A model generated the notes under the pieces. It was given only the letters and a program-made list of their open reading frames with translations. It was not told the DNA's origin and did not search any database. Below are positions 11,301-23,262 of a stretch of DNA of 31,724 bases, piece by piece; the first letter of the stretch is position 1, and the number at the start of each line of letters is the position of its first letter. Both the position numbers and the translations under genes were made by a program. The stretch lies in contig QPFY01000049.1 of NCBI GenBank assembly GCA_003665825.1, positions 1 to 31,724 of the forward strand. The letters are read 5' to 3'. The stretch is from Microbotryum silenes-acaulis (Eukaryota > Basidiomycota > Microbotryomycetes > Microbotryales > Microbotryaceae).

Positions 11301-12857
11301 ACTGTACCCGGCCCCAAACCCGTCCAGCAAACCTGCGGCGATCATCTTCTGTATAGAGGATGGGGCAAGATGGCCGAGGCAGCGGTGAAGGGTAAGCAGG
11401 GGCACGGTCGACTCAGAACGCGAGAGAAAGGCAAGCTGCTGACACTTGGTGTGGTCCGCGTCCAAAAGGTAGAGACCGTCGTTAACCCTGGTACCGTGAG
11501 CAATGGCCTGGCCGTCCTTGGCGATGTCGATGCCGTCGCTGGTGAAGGCGAGTCGAACGCGGTCGGTGTCGCAGAGGCGAGAGACGGAGAGGAGGTTGAC
11601 GTGGAGGCCCGGCGTGTGCAGAACGCCACGCAGCGTGATCGGATGTCCGGTCTTGGCAACGAACGCTACGTCCCCCATGCCGATGGCCGTGATACCGCCG
11701 GCAATGCCGCCGATCTTGGTGTGCGCCGTCTGGCGATAAGCCGTGAATAGAGAACGATCGGCGACCATGTGTGCCGTGGCGCCCGAGTCGACTACAAAGG
11801 CATCAGTCGGGAGTTGCCGGCGAGCGAACAGGCAGGAGGCGAAATAGCCGACGTTAGGCTGTTGAGCGGCGGGGAGAGACATGTCGTCCTGGTTGTCGTC
11901 GCCGGTGTGTTTTTGTTCGCCCCGGTGCTTGCAGTCGAGGGCCCAGTGCCCTTTCTTGTGGCAGCGGCGGCAGGGGCCGGCGGGCGGGTGTTTCGCCCGT
12001 GAGGTGCAGTCGCGCAGGCGGTGGCCGGGGGCGCGGCAGGCGGGACAAGGGGAGGCGGTGGCGAGCATGGCCGAGTGTGATGACGAGAGTCCCGCCGAGC
12101 GAAGCTGGATGCGAATGCGATCCGTCAGCGTCGTGAGTTCCGGGAGGTCGCGTTGGTTGCGCTGCTCGTCCGTGAATGTGAGGCGGAAGCTGTCGAGGCA
12201 AGGTGGGACCATGGCGAGCACGTGAGTGGCGAGCACGTCGTTGAGCGAGGTTTTGGCGTCGCGGATTTCCTGCGCGATCGACATGTATTCGCGGAGCCAG
12301 GTGTCGTACGCCTCGACGGAGGCAGGCATCTTCCTGAAATCCCAAAGGCGGGCGAACAACTCGAGGGTGCGAGTGGCGTCGTCCGGTGCGAAACGAGCCT
12401 TGAGTGCGGCGAAGATGCGTGGTGCCGACAGGTCGTCGCTGGGGATGGTGTCGAGGGTGGCTGAGACGTCGGCGGAGTCGATCGAGCCAACGATGATTTC
12501 CCGCGCGGCGTCGTCACGGGCGGCAAGCTGGTCAGCCGTCCATGTCGGGGGGATGACACCGTCAAGAACGTAACCACGGACTTGATTTGGAAGCGCGAGA
12601 CGGAGTTGACGTAACCAGTTCGTAAACGACTTAGGCCCGTCAAGACGAGCGTGCTTGGGGAACACGACTTTTGATGCGGTGGCGGTGTTTGCCTGCGTGG
12701 CAGTGACGGGCGGGGTGGCGGCGGCGGCGGCGGCAGGGGGCGGTGAGGCCTGTAGAGCGGCAAGCTGTGCCTGTAGCGTGGCGATTTGCACGCTGATCGA
12801 AGGGTCAGGGGAGCTGGTGTCCCTGGGAGGCGAGGGCGGGGCGGGGGAGCTGTCCAT
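8319..12857 (-). CDS. E3 Gag-Pol polyprotein (1512 aa), intact
   Basis: One frame encodes everything, with no Gag/Pol frameshift site. Approximate residues: Pro/Ala-rich N-terminus with a short coiled-coil-like stretch (21-36); Gag core to about 260; zinc knuckles [14 protein letters not shown] (270) and [14 protein letters not shown] (295); protease DSGATAHM (356); integrase HX4H/CX2C zinc site (489-530) and catalytic D (577), D in TDNGGEY (617), E in NGRAERVN (655); Ser/Asp-rich linker (800-930); RT with [12 protein letters not shown] and YVDD (1160); RNase H with TDNEAA (1405) and HIRLREHF. The domain order PR-IN-RT-RH defines Ty1/copia. The start was chosen as the first ATG after the leader. 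The C-terminus ([19 protein letters not shown]) is read from LTR sequence because the polypurine tract has 8 G; with 9 G, as in E1, the frame enters the 13-residue repeat. Confidence 0.93.
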   Translation of the reverse strand: MDSSPAPPSPPRDTSSPDPSISVQIATLQAQLAALQASPPPAAAAAATPPVTATQANTATASKVVFPKHARLDGPKSFTNWLRQLRLALPNQVRGYVLDGVIPPTWTADQLAARDDAAREIIVGSIDSADVSATLDTIPSDDLSAPRIFAALKARFAPDDATRTLELFARLWDFRKMPASVEAYDTWLREYMSIAQEIRDAKTSLNDVLATHVLAMVPPCLDSFRLTFTDEQRNQRDLPELTTLTDRIRIQLRSAGLSSSHSAMLATASPCPACRAPGHRLRDCTSRAKHPPAGPCRRCHKKGHWALDCKHRGEQKHTGDDNQDDMSLPAAQQPNVGYFASCLFARRQLPTDAFVVDSGATAHMVADRSLFTAYRQTAHTKIGGIAGGITAIGMGDVAFVAKTGHPITLRGVLHTPGLHVNLLSVSRLCDTDRVRLAFTSDGIDIAKDGQAIAHGTRVNDGLYLLDADHTKCQQLAFLSRSESTVPLLTLHRCLGHLAPSSIQKMIAAGLLDGFGAGYSDKDVEEFVCNACLGSKGHRLPFPDSESHSPERLGLVHSDVLSFPTPSLTGKRYLVTFLDDHSRKLWAYAIDHKSDVFPTFQTWLAEVELETNERLKTLRTDNGGEYQSNAFTEFCKSRGIRRQYSIPYTPQQNGRAERVNLSIVEGVLALLADSHLPATFWDEAAAYFVYCKNRCSHSALAKQTPESVWNGQRTTATALHPFGCAAWLTVAPNLRSKLDPKAARMIFTGYDLASKAFRFFDHSTNKVVIGRNATFLDDDFPGLPINTPVDADDTERQFVIPADTPAPAVKTRTPLVRSAHMDVSSSLDDSAMSAVDVAPGYTGGSLLNSTDTSPSPSPSLAPLSSPATSSAGGPSLDDSDDPLDLLNSNTAVRLNLMDVHQSDDDTLVTPAPAMAPAEQPSDDDSPDEIDFLSRHHRAFIAAEDDNPALEAIEPIKSITSDPQTWREAMSSDEHDIWAQAAAAEFTAMRDDFKVFTIEPRSSVPPGATIVTSKFVWKTKRDARGDVTGRKARLVAQGNRQRDGIDFSETFAPVARFSSIRCLLALAAANGYHVHQADIDKAYLHGELDHDIWMTTPRGFDFPSDKVLRLRRSIYGLKQAGRIWNRHIDTSLRSLGYKATGTDHCIYSHIDDQQRPHYIALYVDDLLIVSPALDEIERVISGLEQRYGVKRLGPAEYILGIQIRRLDDGSIALSQERYIMDVLARFHFDTTTRGATVPMTPGLSLTAVPGQGTERIRSWYLQAIGSLLYISLGTRPDIAFAVSYLSRFANNPGRRHWIAVKHVLRYLRATYRDELLYARGPAKVTGVVGYSDANWGACVDTSISTMGFVFYLAGSAVSWSSKRQTRVADSTTDAEYLALSHAGKEAIYLTQLLSELHVRPIDAAHIFTDNEAAAAVAHDPVRTSGTRHIRLREHFVRDMVNRGDISLSHVGTADMVADLFTKALGPKIFGIHCYALGLRTRHPRLKSTSRSRGGGVRNPLSARVRTWGARLPYC

Positions 12858-12937
12858 GCTGCGATGGTGCGATGGGCTGGGGCGGCTCGAGTGGCTGGGC
12901 TCGAGGGAAAATGCAAGCGGCGGGGCTGGTAGCTCGT

Positions 12938-12949
12938 GGGCTTATAACC
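12938..12949 (-). promoter_or_regulatory. E3 primer binding site, half-tRNA-Met(i) type
   Basis: GGTTATAAGCCC on the - strand, abutting the LTR end at 12950. It is identical to the E2 and E4 sites, including the one mismatch to the tRNA-Met(i) anticodon loop. Confidence 0.75.
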
Positions 12950-13278
12950 TATTCGATCAACTCTACTACGTCAGCGATGTAGTTATAGCCAAGAGTGATG
13001 AATCTCATTTCAACATACCTATTCGATCAACTCTACTACGTCAGCGATGTAGTTATAGCCAAGAGTGATGAATAGGAAGCTAACAGTAAGGGAGCCGCGC
13101 GCCCCAAGTCCTCAGCCAGGGAGCCTCGGGGCTGAGCCAATGTGCCAGGCTCGCTGCGCGCGCCCAAGTCCTGGGCCGATGTGCCCGGCTCGCTCCGCGC
13201 GCCTAAGTCCTGAGCCGATGCGCCCGGCTCGCTCCGCGCGCCTAAGTCCTGACCCGAGCGGAGAGTGGATTCCTCACA
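12950..13278 (-). repeat. LTR shared by E3 (5') and E4 (3'), 329 bp
   Basis: Starts TGTGAGG at 13278, directly after a 9-G polypurine tract (C run 13279-13287), and ends GAATA at 12950. It carries the 39-bp minisatellite (about 13129-13245) and the duplicated 55-bp terminus with linker. Same length and layout as E1's LTR. Confidence 0.9.
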
Positions 13279-16200
13279 CCCCCCCCCACGCGAACGCGAG
13301 GTAGACTTGAGCCGTGGGTGCCGCGTCCGGAGGCCTAGAGCATAGCAATGTATACCAAAAATCTTGGGACCCAGCGCTTTGGTGAATAGGTCCGCAACCA
13401 TGTCCGCTGTGCCAACGTGTGAGAGGGAGATATCGCCTCGGTTGACCATGTCGCGGACAAAATGCTCGCGGAGGCGTATGTGTCGAGTGCCGGAGGTGCG
13501 AACGGGGTCGTGAGCGACGGCGGCCGCGGCCTCGTTGTCGGTGAAGATGTGAGCTGCATCGATCGGGCGAACGTGGAGCTCGGAGAGGAGTTGCGTAAGG
13601 TAAATCGCTTCCTTACCAGCGTGCGACAAGGCGAGGTATTCGGCATCAGTGGTGGAATCCGCCACCCGAGTCTGACGTTTCGATGACCAAGAGACGGCAG
13701 AGCCAGCCAAGTAAAAAACGAAGCCCATTGTGGAGATGGACGTGTCGACGCAGGCACCCCAGTTCGCATCGGAATAACCGACCACACCCGTAACTTTGGC
13801 TGGACCGCGGGCGTAGAGTAGCTCATCGCGGTACGTGGCACGAAGGTAGCGAAGGACGTGTTTGACGGCAATCCAATGACGACGGCCAGGGTTGTTGGCG
13901 AACCGGGACAAGTACGAGACGGCGAAGGCAATGTCGGGTCGAGTGCCAAGGGAAATGTACAGGAGGGAGCCGATGGCTTGGAGGTACCACGATCGAATGC
14001 GCTCCGTTCCCTGACCCGGAACTGCTGTGAGCGAGAGGCCGGGCGTCATTGGCACTGTAGCGCCGCGTGTCGTGGTGTCGAAGTGAAACCGGGCGAGCAC
14101 GTCCATGATGTAGCGTTCCTGGGATAGGGCAATGGAGCCGTCGTCCAGGCGGCGGATTTGGATGCCGAGGATGTATTCCGCGGGGCCGAGCCTTTTGACG
14201 CCGTATCGCTGTTCAAGGCCGGAGATGACGCGTTCGATCTCATCGAGGGCGGGGCTGACAATGAGGAGATCGTCGACATACAAGGCGATATAATGGGGCC
14301 GTTGCTGATCATCAATGTGAGAGTAAATGCAGTGATCAGTGCCCGTTGCCTTGTACCCGAGACTCCTGAGTGATGTGTCAATGTGGCGATTCCAGATGCG
14401 ACCGGCCTGCTTGAGACCGTAGATTGAGCGCCGCAGGCGGAGAACCTTATCGCTCGGGAAGTCGAAACCTCGTGGCGTTGTCATCCAGATATCGTGATCG
14501 AGCTCGCCGTGGAGGTAAGCCTTGTCGATGTCGGCCTGATGAACGTGGTAACCGTTGGCAGCGGCGAGGGCAAGGAGGCAGCGAATGGAGGAGAAACGGG
14601 CAACGGGTGCGAAAGTCTCCGAGAAATCGATGCCGTCGCGTTGGCGGTTACCTTGCGCTACAAGGCGTGCCTTCCGCCCTGTGACGTCACCGCGTGCATC
14701 GCGCTTGGTCTTCCAGACGAATTTGGAGGTGACGATAGTGGCGCCCGGCGGTACGGAGGATCGAGGCTCGATGGTGAACACCTTGAAGTCGTCGCGCATG
14801 GCGGTGAACTCGGCGGCGGCAGCCTGAGCCCAGATGTCGTGCTCGTCGCTGGACATTGCTTCACGCCAGGTCTGAGGGTCGCTAGTGATCGATTTGATGG
14901 GCTCGATGGCTTCGAGGGCGGGGTTGTCGTCTTCTGCGGCGATGAAGGCGCGGTGGTGGCGAGAGAGGAAATCGATCTCATCAGGGAGTTGTCATCGGAG
15001 GGCTGTTCAGCGGGGGCCATGGCGGGTGCGGGCGTCACCAGGGTGTCGTCGTCGGATTGATGTACGTCCATCAGGTTGAGGCGAACCGCGGTGTTGGAGT
15101 TGAGGAGGTCAAGCGGGTCGTCCGAGTCATCGAGGGACGGTCCCCCGGCCGAGGATGTGGCGGGCGACGAAAGCGGGGCAAGCGACGGGGACGGCGAGGG
15201 GCTGGTATCTGTAGAATTAAGTAAGGATCCGCCAGTGTACCCTGGGGCCACGTCAACGGCGCTCATGGCAGAATCATCAAGAGAGGATGAGACGTCCATG
15301 TGCGCCGACCTTACTAGTGGGGTCCTCGTCTTGACGGCTGGGGCGGGCGTGTCGGCGGGAATGACGAACTGGCGTTCGGTGTCGTCCGCATCGACGGGCG
15401 TGTTGATTGGTAGACCGGGGAAGTCGTCGTCGAGGAAGGTGGCATTTCGGCCAATCACAACCTTGTTGGTAGAATGGTCGAAGAAACGGAAAGCCTTGGA
15501 GGCGAGGTCGTAACCGGTGAAGATCACGCGCGCGGCCTTGGGGTCGAGCTTGCTGCGAAGGTTCGGCGCGACCGTGAGCCAGGCCGCGCAGCCGAACGGG
15601 TGGAGGGCGGTGGCGGTGGTGCGTTGGCCGTTCCAAACGGATTCTGGAGTCTGTTTGGCCAAAGCTGAGTGTGAGCACCTGTTTTTGCAATAAACGAAGT
15701 ATGCAGCCGCTTCATCCCAAAAGGTGGCCGGCAGATGGGAGTCAGCAAGGAGGGCAAGGACGCCCTCGACGATGGAGAGATTGACACGTTCGGCACGACC
15801 GTTTTGCTGAGGTGTGTAGGGGATAGAATATTGACGACGAATACCCCTGGACTTGCAGAACTCCGTGAATGCGTTCGATTGGTACTCCCCGCCGTTGTCG
15901 GTGCGAAGGGTTTTTAAACGCTCGTTCGTCTCTAACTCCACTTCGGCGAGCCAAGTCTGGAAGGTCGGGAAGACGTCGCTTTTGTGATCGATCGCGTATG
16001 CCCAGAGTTTGCGAGAGTGGTCGTCAAGAAATGTGACAAGGTAGCGCTTCCCGGTCAAGGACGGAGTGGGGAACGAAAGGACATCGCTGTGCACGAGGCC
16101 GAGTCTTTCGGGGGAATGCGACTCAGAGTCGGGAAAAGGAAGACGGTGGCCTTTGGAACCAAGGCAAGCATTGCAAACAAACTCCTCTACGTCTTTGTCA

Positions 16201-17754
16201 CTGTACCCGGCCCCAAACCCGTCCAGCAAACCTGCGGCGATCATCTTCTGTATAGAGGATGGGGCAAGATGGCCGAGGCAGCGGTGAAGGGTAAGCAGGG
16301 GCACGGTCGACTCAGAACGCGAGAGAAAGGCAAGCTGCTGACACTTGGTGTGGTCCGCGTCCAAAAGGTAGAGACCGTCGTTAACCCTGGTACCGTGAGC
16401 AATGGCCTGGCCGTCCTTGGCGATGTCGATGCCGTCGCTGGTGAAGGCGAGTCGAACGCGGTCGGTGTCGCAGAGGCGAGAGACGGAGAGGAGGTTGACG
16501 TGGAGGCCCGGCGTGTGCAGAACGCCACGCAGCGTGATCGGATGTCCGGTCTTGGCAACGAACGCTACGTCCCCATGCCGATGGCCGTGATACCGCCGGC
16601 AATGCCGCCGATCTTGGTGTGCGCCGTCTGGCGATAAGCCGTGAATAGAGAACGATCGGCGACCATGTGTGCCGTGGCGCCCGAGTCGACTACAAAGGCA
16701 TCAGTCGGGAGTTGCCGGCGAGCGAACAGGCAGGAGGCGAAATAGCCGACGTTAGGCTGTTGAGCGGCGGGGAGAGACATGTCGTCCTGGTTGTCGTCGC
16801 CGGTGTGTTTTTGTTCGCCCCGGTGCTTGCAGTCGAGGGCCCAGTGCCCTTTCTTGTGGCAGCGGCGGCAGGGGCCGGCGGGCGGGTGTTTCGCCCGTGA
16901 GGTGCAGTCGCGCAGGCGGTGGCCGGGGGCGCGGCAGGCGGGACAAGGGGAGGCGGTGGCGAGCATGGCCGAGTGTGATGACGAGAGTCCCGCCGAGCGA
17001 AGCTGGATGCGAATGCGATCCGTCAGCGTCGTGAGTTCCGGGAGGTCGCGTTGGTTGCGCTGCTCGTCCGTGAATGTGAGGCGGAAGCTGTCGAGGCAAG
17101 GTGGGACCATGGCGAGCACGTGAGTGGCGAGCACGTCGTTGAGCGAGGTTTTGGCGTCGCGGATTTCCTGCGCGATCGACATGTATTCGCGGAGCCAGGT
17201 GTCGTACGCCTCGACGGAGGCAGGCATCTTCCTGAAATCCCAAAGGCGGGCGAACAACTCGAGGGTGCGAGTGGCGTCGTCCGGTGCGAAACGAGCCTTG
17301 AGTGCGGCGAAGATGCGTGGTGCCGACAGGTCGTCGCTGGGGATGGTGTCGAGGGTGGCTGAGACGTCGGCGGAGTCGATCGAGCCAACGATGATTTCCC
17401 GCGCGGCGTCGTCACGGGCGGCAAGCTGGTCAGCCGTCCATGTCGGGGGGATGACACCGTCAAGAACGTAACCACGGACTTGATTTGGAAGCGCGAGACG
17501 GAGTTGACGTAACCAGTTCGTAAACGACTTAGGCCCGTCAAGACGAGCGTGCTTGGGGAACACGACTTTTGATGCGGTGGCGGTGTTTGCCTGCGTGGCA
17601 GTGACGGGCGGGGTGGCGGCGGCGGCGGCGGCAGGGGCGGTGAGGCCTGTAGAGCGGCAAGCTGTGCCTGTAGCGTGGCGATTTGCACGCTGATCGAAGG
17701 GTCAGGGGAGCTGGTGTCCCTGGGAGGCGAGGGCGGGGCGGGGGAGCTGTCCAT
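13036..17754 (-). pseudogene. E4 Gag-Pol, three 1-nt frameshifts
   Basis: Same polyprotein as E3 but split into four frames: 17754 to about 17634 (start of Gag), about 17634-16570 (Gag to protease), about 16570-14985 (integrase to linker) and about 14985-13036 (RT-RNase H). Each break is one base lost from a homopolymer compared with E2/E3: GGGGG to GGGG near 17635, CCCCC to CCCC near 16571, and GGGG to GGG near 14986 (next to a C-to-T change on the + strand). All catalytic motifs are present. The RT/RNase H frame runs through the 9-G polypurine tract into LTR repeats ([13 protein letters not shown]) and stops at 13036. It is a pseudogene if the indels are real; if they are read errors it is a third intact copy. 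Confidence 0.87.
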
Positions 17755-17834
17755 GCTGCGATGGTGCGATGGGCTGGGGCGGCTCGAGTGGCTGGGCTCG
17801 AGGGAAAATGCAAGCGGCGGGGCTGGTAGCTCGT

Positions 17835-17846
17835 GGGCTTATAACC
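17835..17846 (-). promoter_or_regulatory. E4 primer binding site, half-tRNA-Met(i) type
   Basis: GGTTATAAGCCC on the - strand, next to the LTR end at 17847. Same match to the tRNA-Met(i) anticodon stem-loop as in E2 and E3. Confidence 0.75.
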
Positions 17847-18131
17847 TATTCGATCAACTCTACTACGTCAGCGATGTAGTTATAGCCAAGAGTGATGAAT
17901 AGGAAGCTAACAGTAAGGGAGCCGCGCGCCCCAAGTCCTCAGCCAGGGAGCCTCGGGGCTGAGCCAATGTGCCAGGCTCGCTGCGCGCGCCTAAGTCCCA
18001 GGCTCGCTCCGCGCGCCCAAGTCCTGGGCCGATGTGCCCGGCTCGCTCCGCGCGCCTAAGTCCTGAGCCGATGCGCCCGGCTCGCTCCGCGCGCCTAAGT
18101 CCTGACCCGAGCGGAGAGTGGATTCCTCACA
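17847..18131 (-). repeat. 5' outer LTR of the array (285 bp)
   Basis: TGTGAGG at 18131 to GAATA at 17847. It differs structurally from the inner LTRs: only one copy of the 55-bp terminus (the 70-bp duplication with linker is absent) and a rearranged minisatellite with about 26 extra bp (around 17980-18015). Its difference from the inner LTRs supports a recombinational origin of the array. Confidence 0.9.
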
Positions 18132-19782
<1,651 letters not shown>

Positions 19783-20095
19783 TGTGAAGAGTCCACTCTC
19801 AGCTCGACAGGGGCGCCTCGGTCGTTGCGCGCGCCCGCTAGCCCGCCCCCTGCGGAGGGGACTTAGATGCGCGCGACTGCCTCAGCGCGCCGGCGCCGGC
19901 GGATTCGGGCGCGCGACCACTAGCCTGCCCCCTTGCGGTGGCGACTTAGACACGCGCGACTGTCTCAGCGCGCCAGCGATTTCACCCGCGTCTGGGCCTA
20001 TCCCAGCGCGGGCCCCCTGTCTGTTTCTTAGCTTCCTTATCATCACTTCTGTTCGACTTTCAACTTCTCCTGACAGTAGTGGTGATCGTCTCATA
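19783..20095 (+). repeat. 3' LTR of E5 (313 bp)
   Basis: Follows a 9-G polypurine tract; starts TGTGAAGAGTCCACTCTC and ends TCATA. The first bases resemble the E1-E4 LTR. It contains two diverged copies of a roughly 70-80-bp GC-rich unit (about 19830-19900 and 19910-19983), so internal duplication recurs in this LTR too. The next five bases, gtatc (20096-20100), belong to E7 RT and are the expected target duplication. Confidence 0.85.
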
Positions 20096-20783
20096 GTATC
20101 TGCAAGCGATTGGCTCCCTCATGTACGCCTCGACCGGTACTCGCCCCGACCTGGCCTACACCGTCGGTTACTTGGCTCGGTTCTCTCAGTCCCCGTCTGC
20201 CGCTGCCTGGGGCGCTGTCAAGCACGCCTTTCGCTACCTCGCCGGCACTCTGTCTCACGGCCTACGCTACACCCGCGGGGATCCGGCGCCCTTGGTTGGC
20301 TACTCCGATTGCAACTGGGGTGCCTGCGCCATGTCCTCAAAGTCGACCATGGGTTACACCTTTGTCTTCGCAGGCGCGGCCGTCTCGTGGTCATCTCGCC
20401 TCCAGTCGCGGGTTGCCGACTCTACTTGTGACGCCGAGTACCTGGCCTTGTCGCACGCTGGCAAGGAGGCTATCTTCCTGCGTCAGCTCTTTGGTGAGCT
20501 TGGGCTTCCCTCCTCTCGGCCGGTTCTCATCTATGGCGACAACCAAGGTGCCAATGCCCTCACCAAGAATCCGGTCTTCCACGCTCGCACTCGGCACATT
20601 CGCCTCCGCGAACACTTCGTCCGGGATATGGTCTCCCTGGGTGACATCAGTGTACAGTACATTGCCACCGGCGAGATGACGGCCGATATTTTCACCAAGG
20701 CTTTATCTCGCGACCTGTTTTGCTCGGCACCGCGGTCGACTTGGTGTCTGCACTCCCTGATACTCGAAGTAGGGGGGGTGTGA
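20096..20783 (+). pseudogene. E7 copia RT C-terminus and RNase H remnant
   Basis: Open from 20097 in the frame [18 protein letters not shown], directly after E5's LTR. It continues through the RNase H motifs [37 protein letters not shown] and [13 protein letters not shown], ending EVGGV at 20783 just past the polypurine tract. It is a separate copia family from E1-E5 (many substitutions, different LTR). The N-terminal RT, integrase and Gag are missing because E5 inserted at the YLQAI codons. No frame break is visible in the part that remains. Confidence 0.88.
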
Positions 20784-21108
20784 GATTGACAAACTCTTAT
20801 GTTTCCTTCTCGCATCATGCCTCCTTTTCTTAGTCTCATCTTACCTCCTTTTTGGCCTGCTTCCACACCTAGGCTCTCTCCCTTTCCTGGGCTGGGTCCG
20901 TGCGCCTGACAAAGGTGGCAGACCCAGCCGGCGCTCACCCGAGCCAAATGGCTCCGCGCTTCTCTCTCTCCTGCTCAAGCAACTTCTTGGTCTGGTCTCC
21001 TTGGTCCGTTGATCAGAGCCTAACCACCGCTTGAGCAGGTGTGTAACAAGCAACTTCTTGGTCTGGTCTCCTTGGTCCGTCGATCAGAGCCTAACCACCG
21101 CTTGAGCA
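20779..21108 (+). repeat. 3' LTR of E7 (about 330 bp)
   Basis: Starts TGTGAGATTGAC after a 7-G tract. The 3' end is placed at GCTTGAGCA (21108), giving TG...CA termini. The last 62 bp are tandemly duplicated (20976-21037 and 21047-21108) with the 9-bp linker ggtgtgtaa. Each unit is bounded by inverted CAAGC/GCTTG ends. The end point is inferred from this duplication and from E5-type LTR sequence resuming to the right. Confidence 0.7.
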
Positions 21109-21171
21109 GTCGTCGCAACTTCATAGCAACGACCGAGCCGCCCCCGTCGAGCTGAGAGTGGACTCTTCACA
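21109..21171 (-). repeat. Start of an E5-type LTR, minus strand
   Basis: Read on the - strand from 21171 it starts TGTGAAGAGTCCACTCTC and continues CTCGACGGGGGCGGCTCGG, matching the first ~45 bp of E5's LTR with few changes, then is cut by E7's LTR. gtcgt (21109-21113) is the likely E7 target duplication. The flank gagga (21172-21176) is in E6 RT, so an E5-type element entered E6 before E7 arrived. Confidence 0.65.
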
Positions 21172-21272
21172 GAGGATACTTGTGATGTACCTCCTGCGAC
21201 AGGATGATGGACTTGTAGGCCTGTCGTTTGATCTGGATCCCCAAGATGTATTGGGCTGGGCCAAGTCGCTTG

Positions 21273-22354
21273 TGTTGAGTGGATGCCGAAAGGTTTCGGA
21301 CTTGGGAGTAGCGACCGCTTGGGCTACTGGTGGAGCGTCGACGTGGCTACAGTGTGCGACGGACGGGCCCGGGGGGAGAAGTCGTGAGGCGGCACGGACG
21401 CGGTCTGATGAGACGGGCGCGGAGCGGCTGGACGATCTGTTCTCTACCGAAGATTAGCGGTCTAGCTAATGTTGGGAAGCGGTAGAGAAGAGAAGAGAGG
21501 CGCCGAGGGCGCGCGAGTCGGGTGAGGTTCCAGCAAAGGGCCGCGCTAAGACAAACTGGGCTAACACAATGCGAAGCTTCAAGACCGAACTCCAAGTGGA
21601 CCATCGAGGCTCTGAGGGGTGTCATGTTGGACGACGTACACGGAGGGGAACTTATCTACACGATCCAGAGTTGTTGAGTGAGGCGATCCGTGACGACAGG
21701 CTTCAGGTTGCGAACCGCGGGCATCATGAGTGGGTGATGTTCTGCATGGCCGATGGGTCATGAGGTCGGCGGTGGCAAACTGGCTGTGGCGAGGCGGAGG
21801 CGTTGGCTCGGCTGGGCTGGAGAGTGCGGACTGACTAAGTCCGGCGTGGAGGCGGCGGCGCGCGAGCGTGAGTTGAACAGGCTGGCGCGGGGGCGGAGAC
21901 AAGGGGGCGGCTTAGCCGCAAAGGCAAAAGGCGCCCGAGGCGAAAGACTGGGGGGGCGGCTTGGCTGCGAAGGCGAAAGACTGGGGGGCGGCTTGGCAGC
22001 GAGGGCGAAGGCGCCGAGGCGAAGGCGCCGGCGGCGAAAAAGGCGCCGAGGTGAAAGTGCCAAGAGGCAAAGGCGCGTGGTGGCGAGCATGGCAGAGCAG
22101 GCAAAGCTGGCAACGACGGGCAGACGGACCAGGATGTGGACAAGTTGACGAACGGTGCACATCGGTCGAGGACGAGGCCGGGTGCGAGGATCACGCAGCG
22201 AGGCTCGAGGGACAGGGGGCGCGGTGGAGGCTGCGAAGGCGAAGGCGCGCGGAGCGAGACGCCGAGGCGAAAGCGCGAGGCGAAAGGCGGGCAAGTCCGT
22301 CAACGGCGGTCCGATGTCGAAGTGTTCGAAGGCTTGACAGAATGCAATTCAACA
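21273..22354 (-). mobile_element. 1082-bp TG...CA insertion with 5-bp target duplication
   Basis: Read on the - strand: CAAGC, then TGTTGAATTGCATTC ... CATCCACTCAACA, then CAAGC. The termini TGTTGA/TCAACA are inverted and resemble those of LTR-C (TGTTGAATTCC...GACTCAACA). No convincing coding domain, internal terminal repeat or primer site was seen, so it is most simply a large solo LTR; a non-autonomous LTR-like element is the alternative. It sits between KYGIK and RLGPAQ of E6 RT. Confidence 0.82.
21908..22065. repeat. GC-rich minisatellite inside the 1082-bp insertion
   Basis: Units starting cggcttagccgc / cggcttggctgc / cggcttggcagc at 21908, 21957 and 21989 with g-runs between them, followed by degenerate gcgaaggcgccgagg units. 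The strand composition is strongly purine-biased on +. Long apparent frames here are low complexity and are not taken as genes. Confidence 0.7.
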
Positions 22355-22679
22355 GCTTGATGCCGTATTTTTGCTCCAGGCCGTTGAGGATGCGCTCGAT
22401 CTTGTCCTCCAAAGGGCAAGTCATCGACGTAGAGGGCGATGTAGTGGTAGTGGTCGCTGTCGCGTCGTACGTACACGCAGTGGTCCTTGGCTGTGGCGCG
22501 GTAGTTGAGGCTCTTCAGCGTCAAGTCAATGTGCTCATTCCAGACTCGGCCGGCCTGCTTCAGGCCGTAGATGGATCGATGAAGCTTGAGGACTTTACCG
22601 GGCATGTCAACACCTTGTGGAACGCGCATGTAGAGGTCTTCTTTCAGCTCGCCGTGGAGGTACGCCTTGTCAACGTCGG

Positions 22680-22827
22680 TGTAAGGCCCAGTCGTGGGGC
22701 CTTGCAAGTAACAGGATACGAGTATGTATTCCAAAGAATAACTGGTCAGAAGGAAGAGAGAGTCTACTTCCCGACAAGGCTTAAGGCCAGACGCGCGTCA
22801 GGCCTTGAGTAACTACGGAGTATTACA
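22680..22827. mobile_element. 148-bp mini solo LTR with 5-bp target duplication
   Basis: tgtaaggccc ... gagtattaca flanked by gtcgg on both sides (22675-22679 and 22828-22832). Inverted TGTAA/TTACA ends and a 5-bp duplication fit LTR-retrotransposon integration. It interrupts E6 RT at the QAD|VDKAYL position. Orientation cannot be fixed, and no other copy is present in the window. Confidence 0.82.
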
Positions 22828-23262
22828 GTCGGCCTAATGGACGTGGAGGTTCTTGGCGGCGGCCAGGGCGATGAGAGCTCGGATGGAGGTGAACTTGGCA
22901 ACAGGAGCAAAGGTTTTGTCGTAATCAATACCTGGACGCTGGGAGAATCCCTGCGCAACGAGCCGGCCCTTGTGCGAAGTGATCTTGCCAAGTTGATTGC
23001 GTTTGGTGCGGAAGATGAACCTGGATCGAGAACTTTTGCGCCCGGGGGCAGTGAGGAGGAGTCGACCGGGGTGAAGCATTTGTACTCGGTGGCAAGGGAG
23101 TGGAACTCGTTGGCTGCTGCTTGCCTCCAGATCTCCTCTTTACCTGACTTGACCGCCTGTGACCAATTCTGGGGGTCCTCGATTGGCCCTTCGAGTTCGA
23201 CGACCGGTGAACTTGCAGCTGAGGCAGCGAACGCAGCGGCGCGAGTGGGGCAAGACAGGAAG

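Larger units (their letters stand above)
8189..13278 (-). mobile_element. Copia element E3, complete and coding-intact
   Basis: 5' LTR 12950-13278, primer binding site, one uninterrupted Gag-Pol frame, an 8-G polypurine tract (C run at 8380-8387) and 3' LTR 8189-8379. It is the only copy here without a frame break, so it is the best candidate for a functional source copy. However, its two LTRs differ by 138 bp (329 against 191), which a freshly integrated element should not show. Its borders were therefore probably made by recombination between LTRs rather than by its own integration. Confidence 0.92.
12950..18131 (-). mobile_element. Copia element E4, frameshifted, outer member of array
   Basis: Third head-to-tail copy. 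Offset to E3 is 4900 bp at the RNase H end and falls to 4897 bp at the Gag end, in steps that mark three 1-bp deletions. Its 5' LTR (17847-18131) is the outer border of the array. The next five bases (18132-18136, gcggg) are the expected target duplication, with the partner lost to the left. The array lies inside an LTR-C fragment. Confidence 0.9.
21172..23200 (-). pseudogene. E6 reverse transcriptase, interrupted twice
   Basis: Pieces in order on the - strand: 23160-22833 ([40 protein letters not shown], ending NLHVH), the 148-bp insertion, 22679-22355 ([24 protein letters not shown], catalytic ALYVDD at about 22430, EQKYGIK), the 1082-bp insertion, then 21272-21172 (RLGPAQYILGIQIKRQ, SIILSQE). 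The reading frame agrees across both insertion sites once insert and duplicated target are ignored, which confirms them as later insertions. A small frame change follows YVDD. RNase H is absent. Confidence 0.88.

Noticed and set aside
21753..22812. Long Arg/Gly-rich + strand frames (131 and 283 codons) around 22 kb
   Set aside because: They lie on a purine-biased minisatellite inside the 1082-bp insertion and then antisense to E6 RT; low-complexity composition, no domain.
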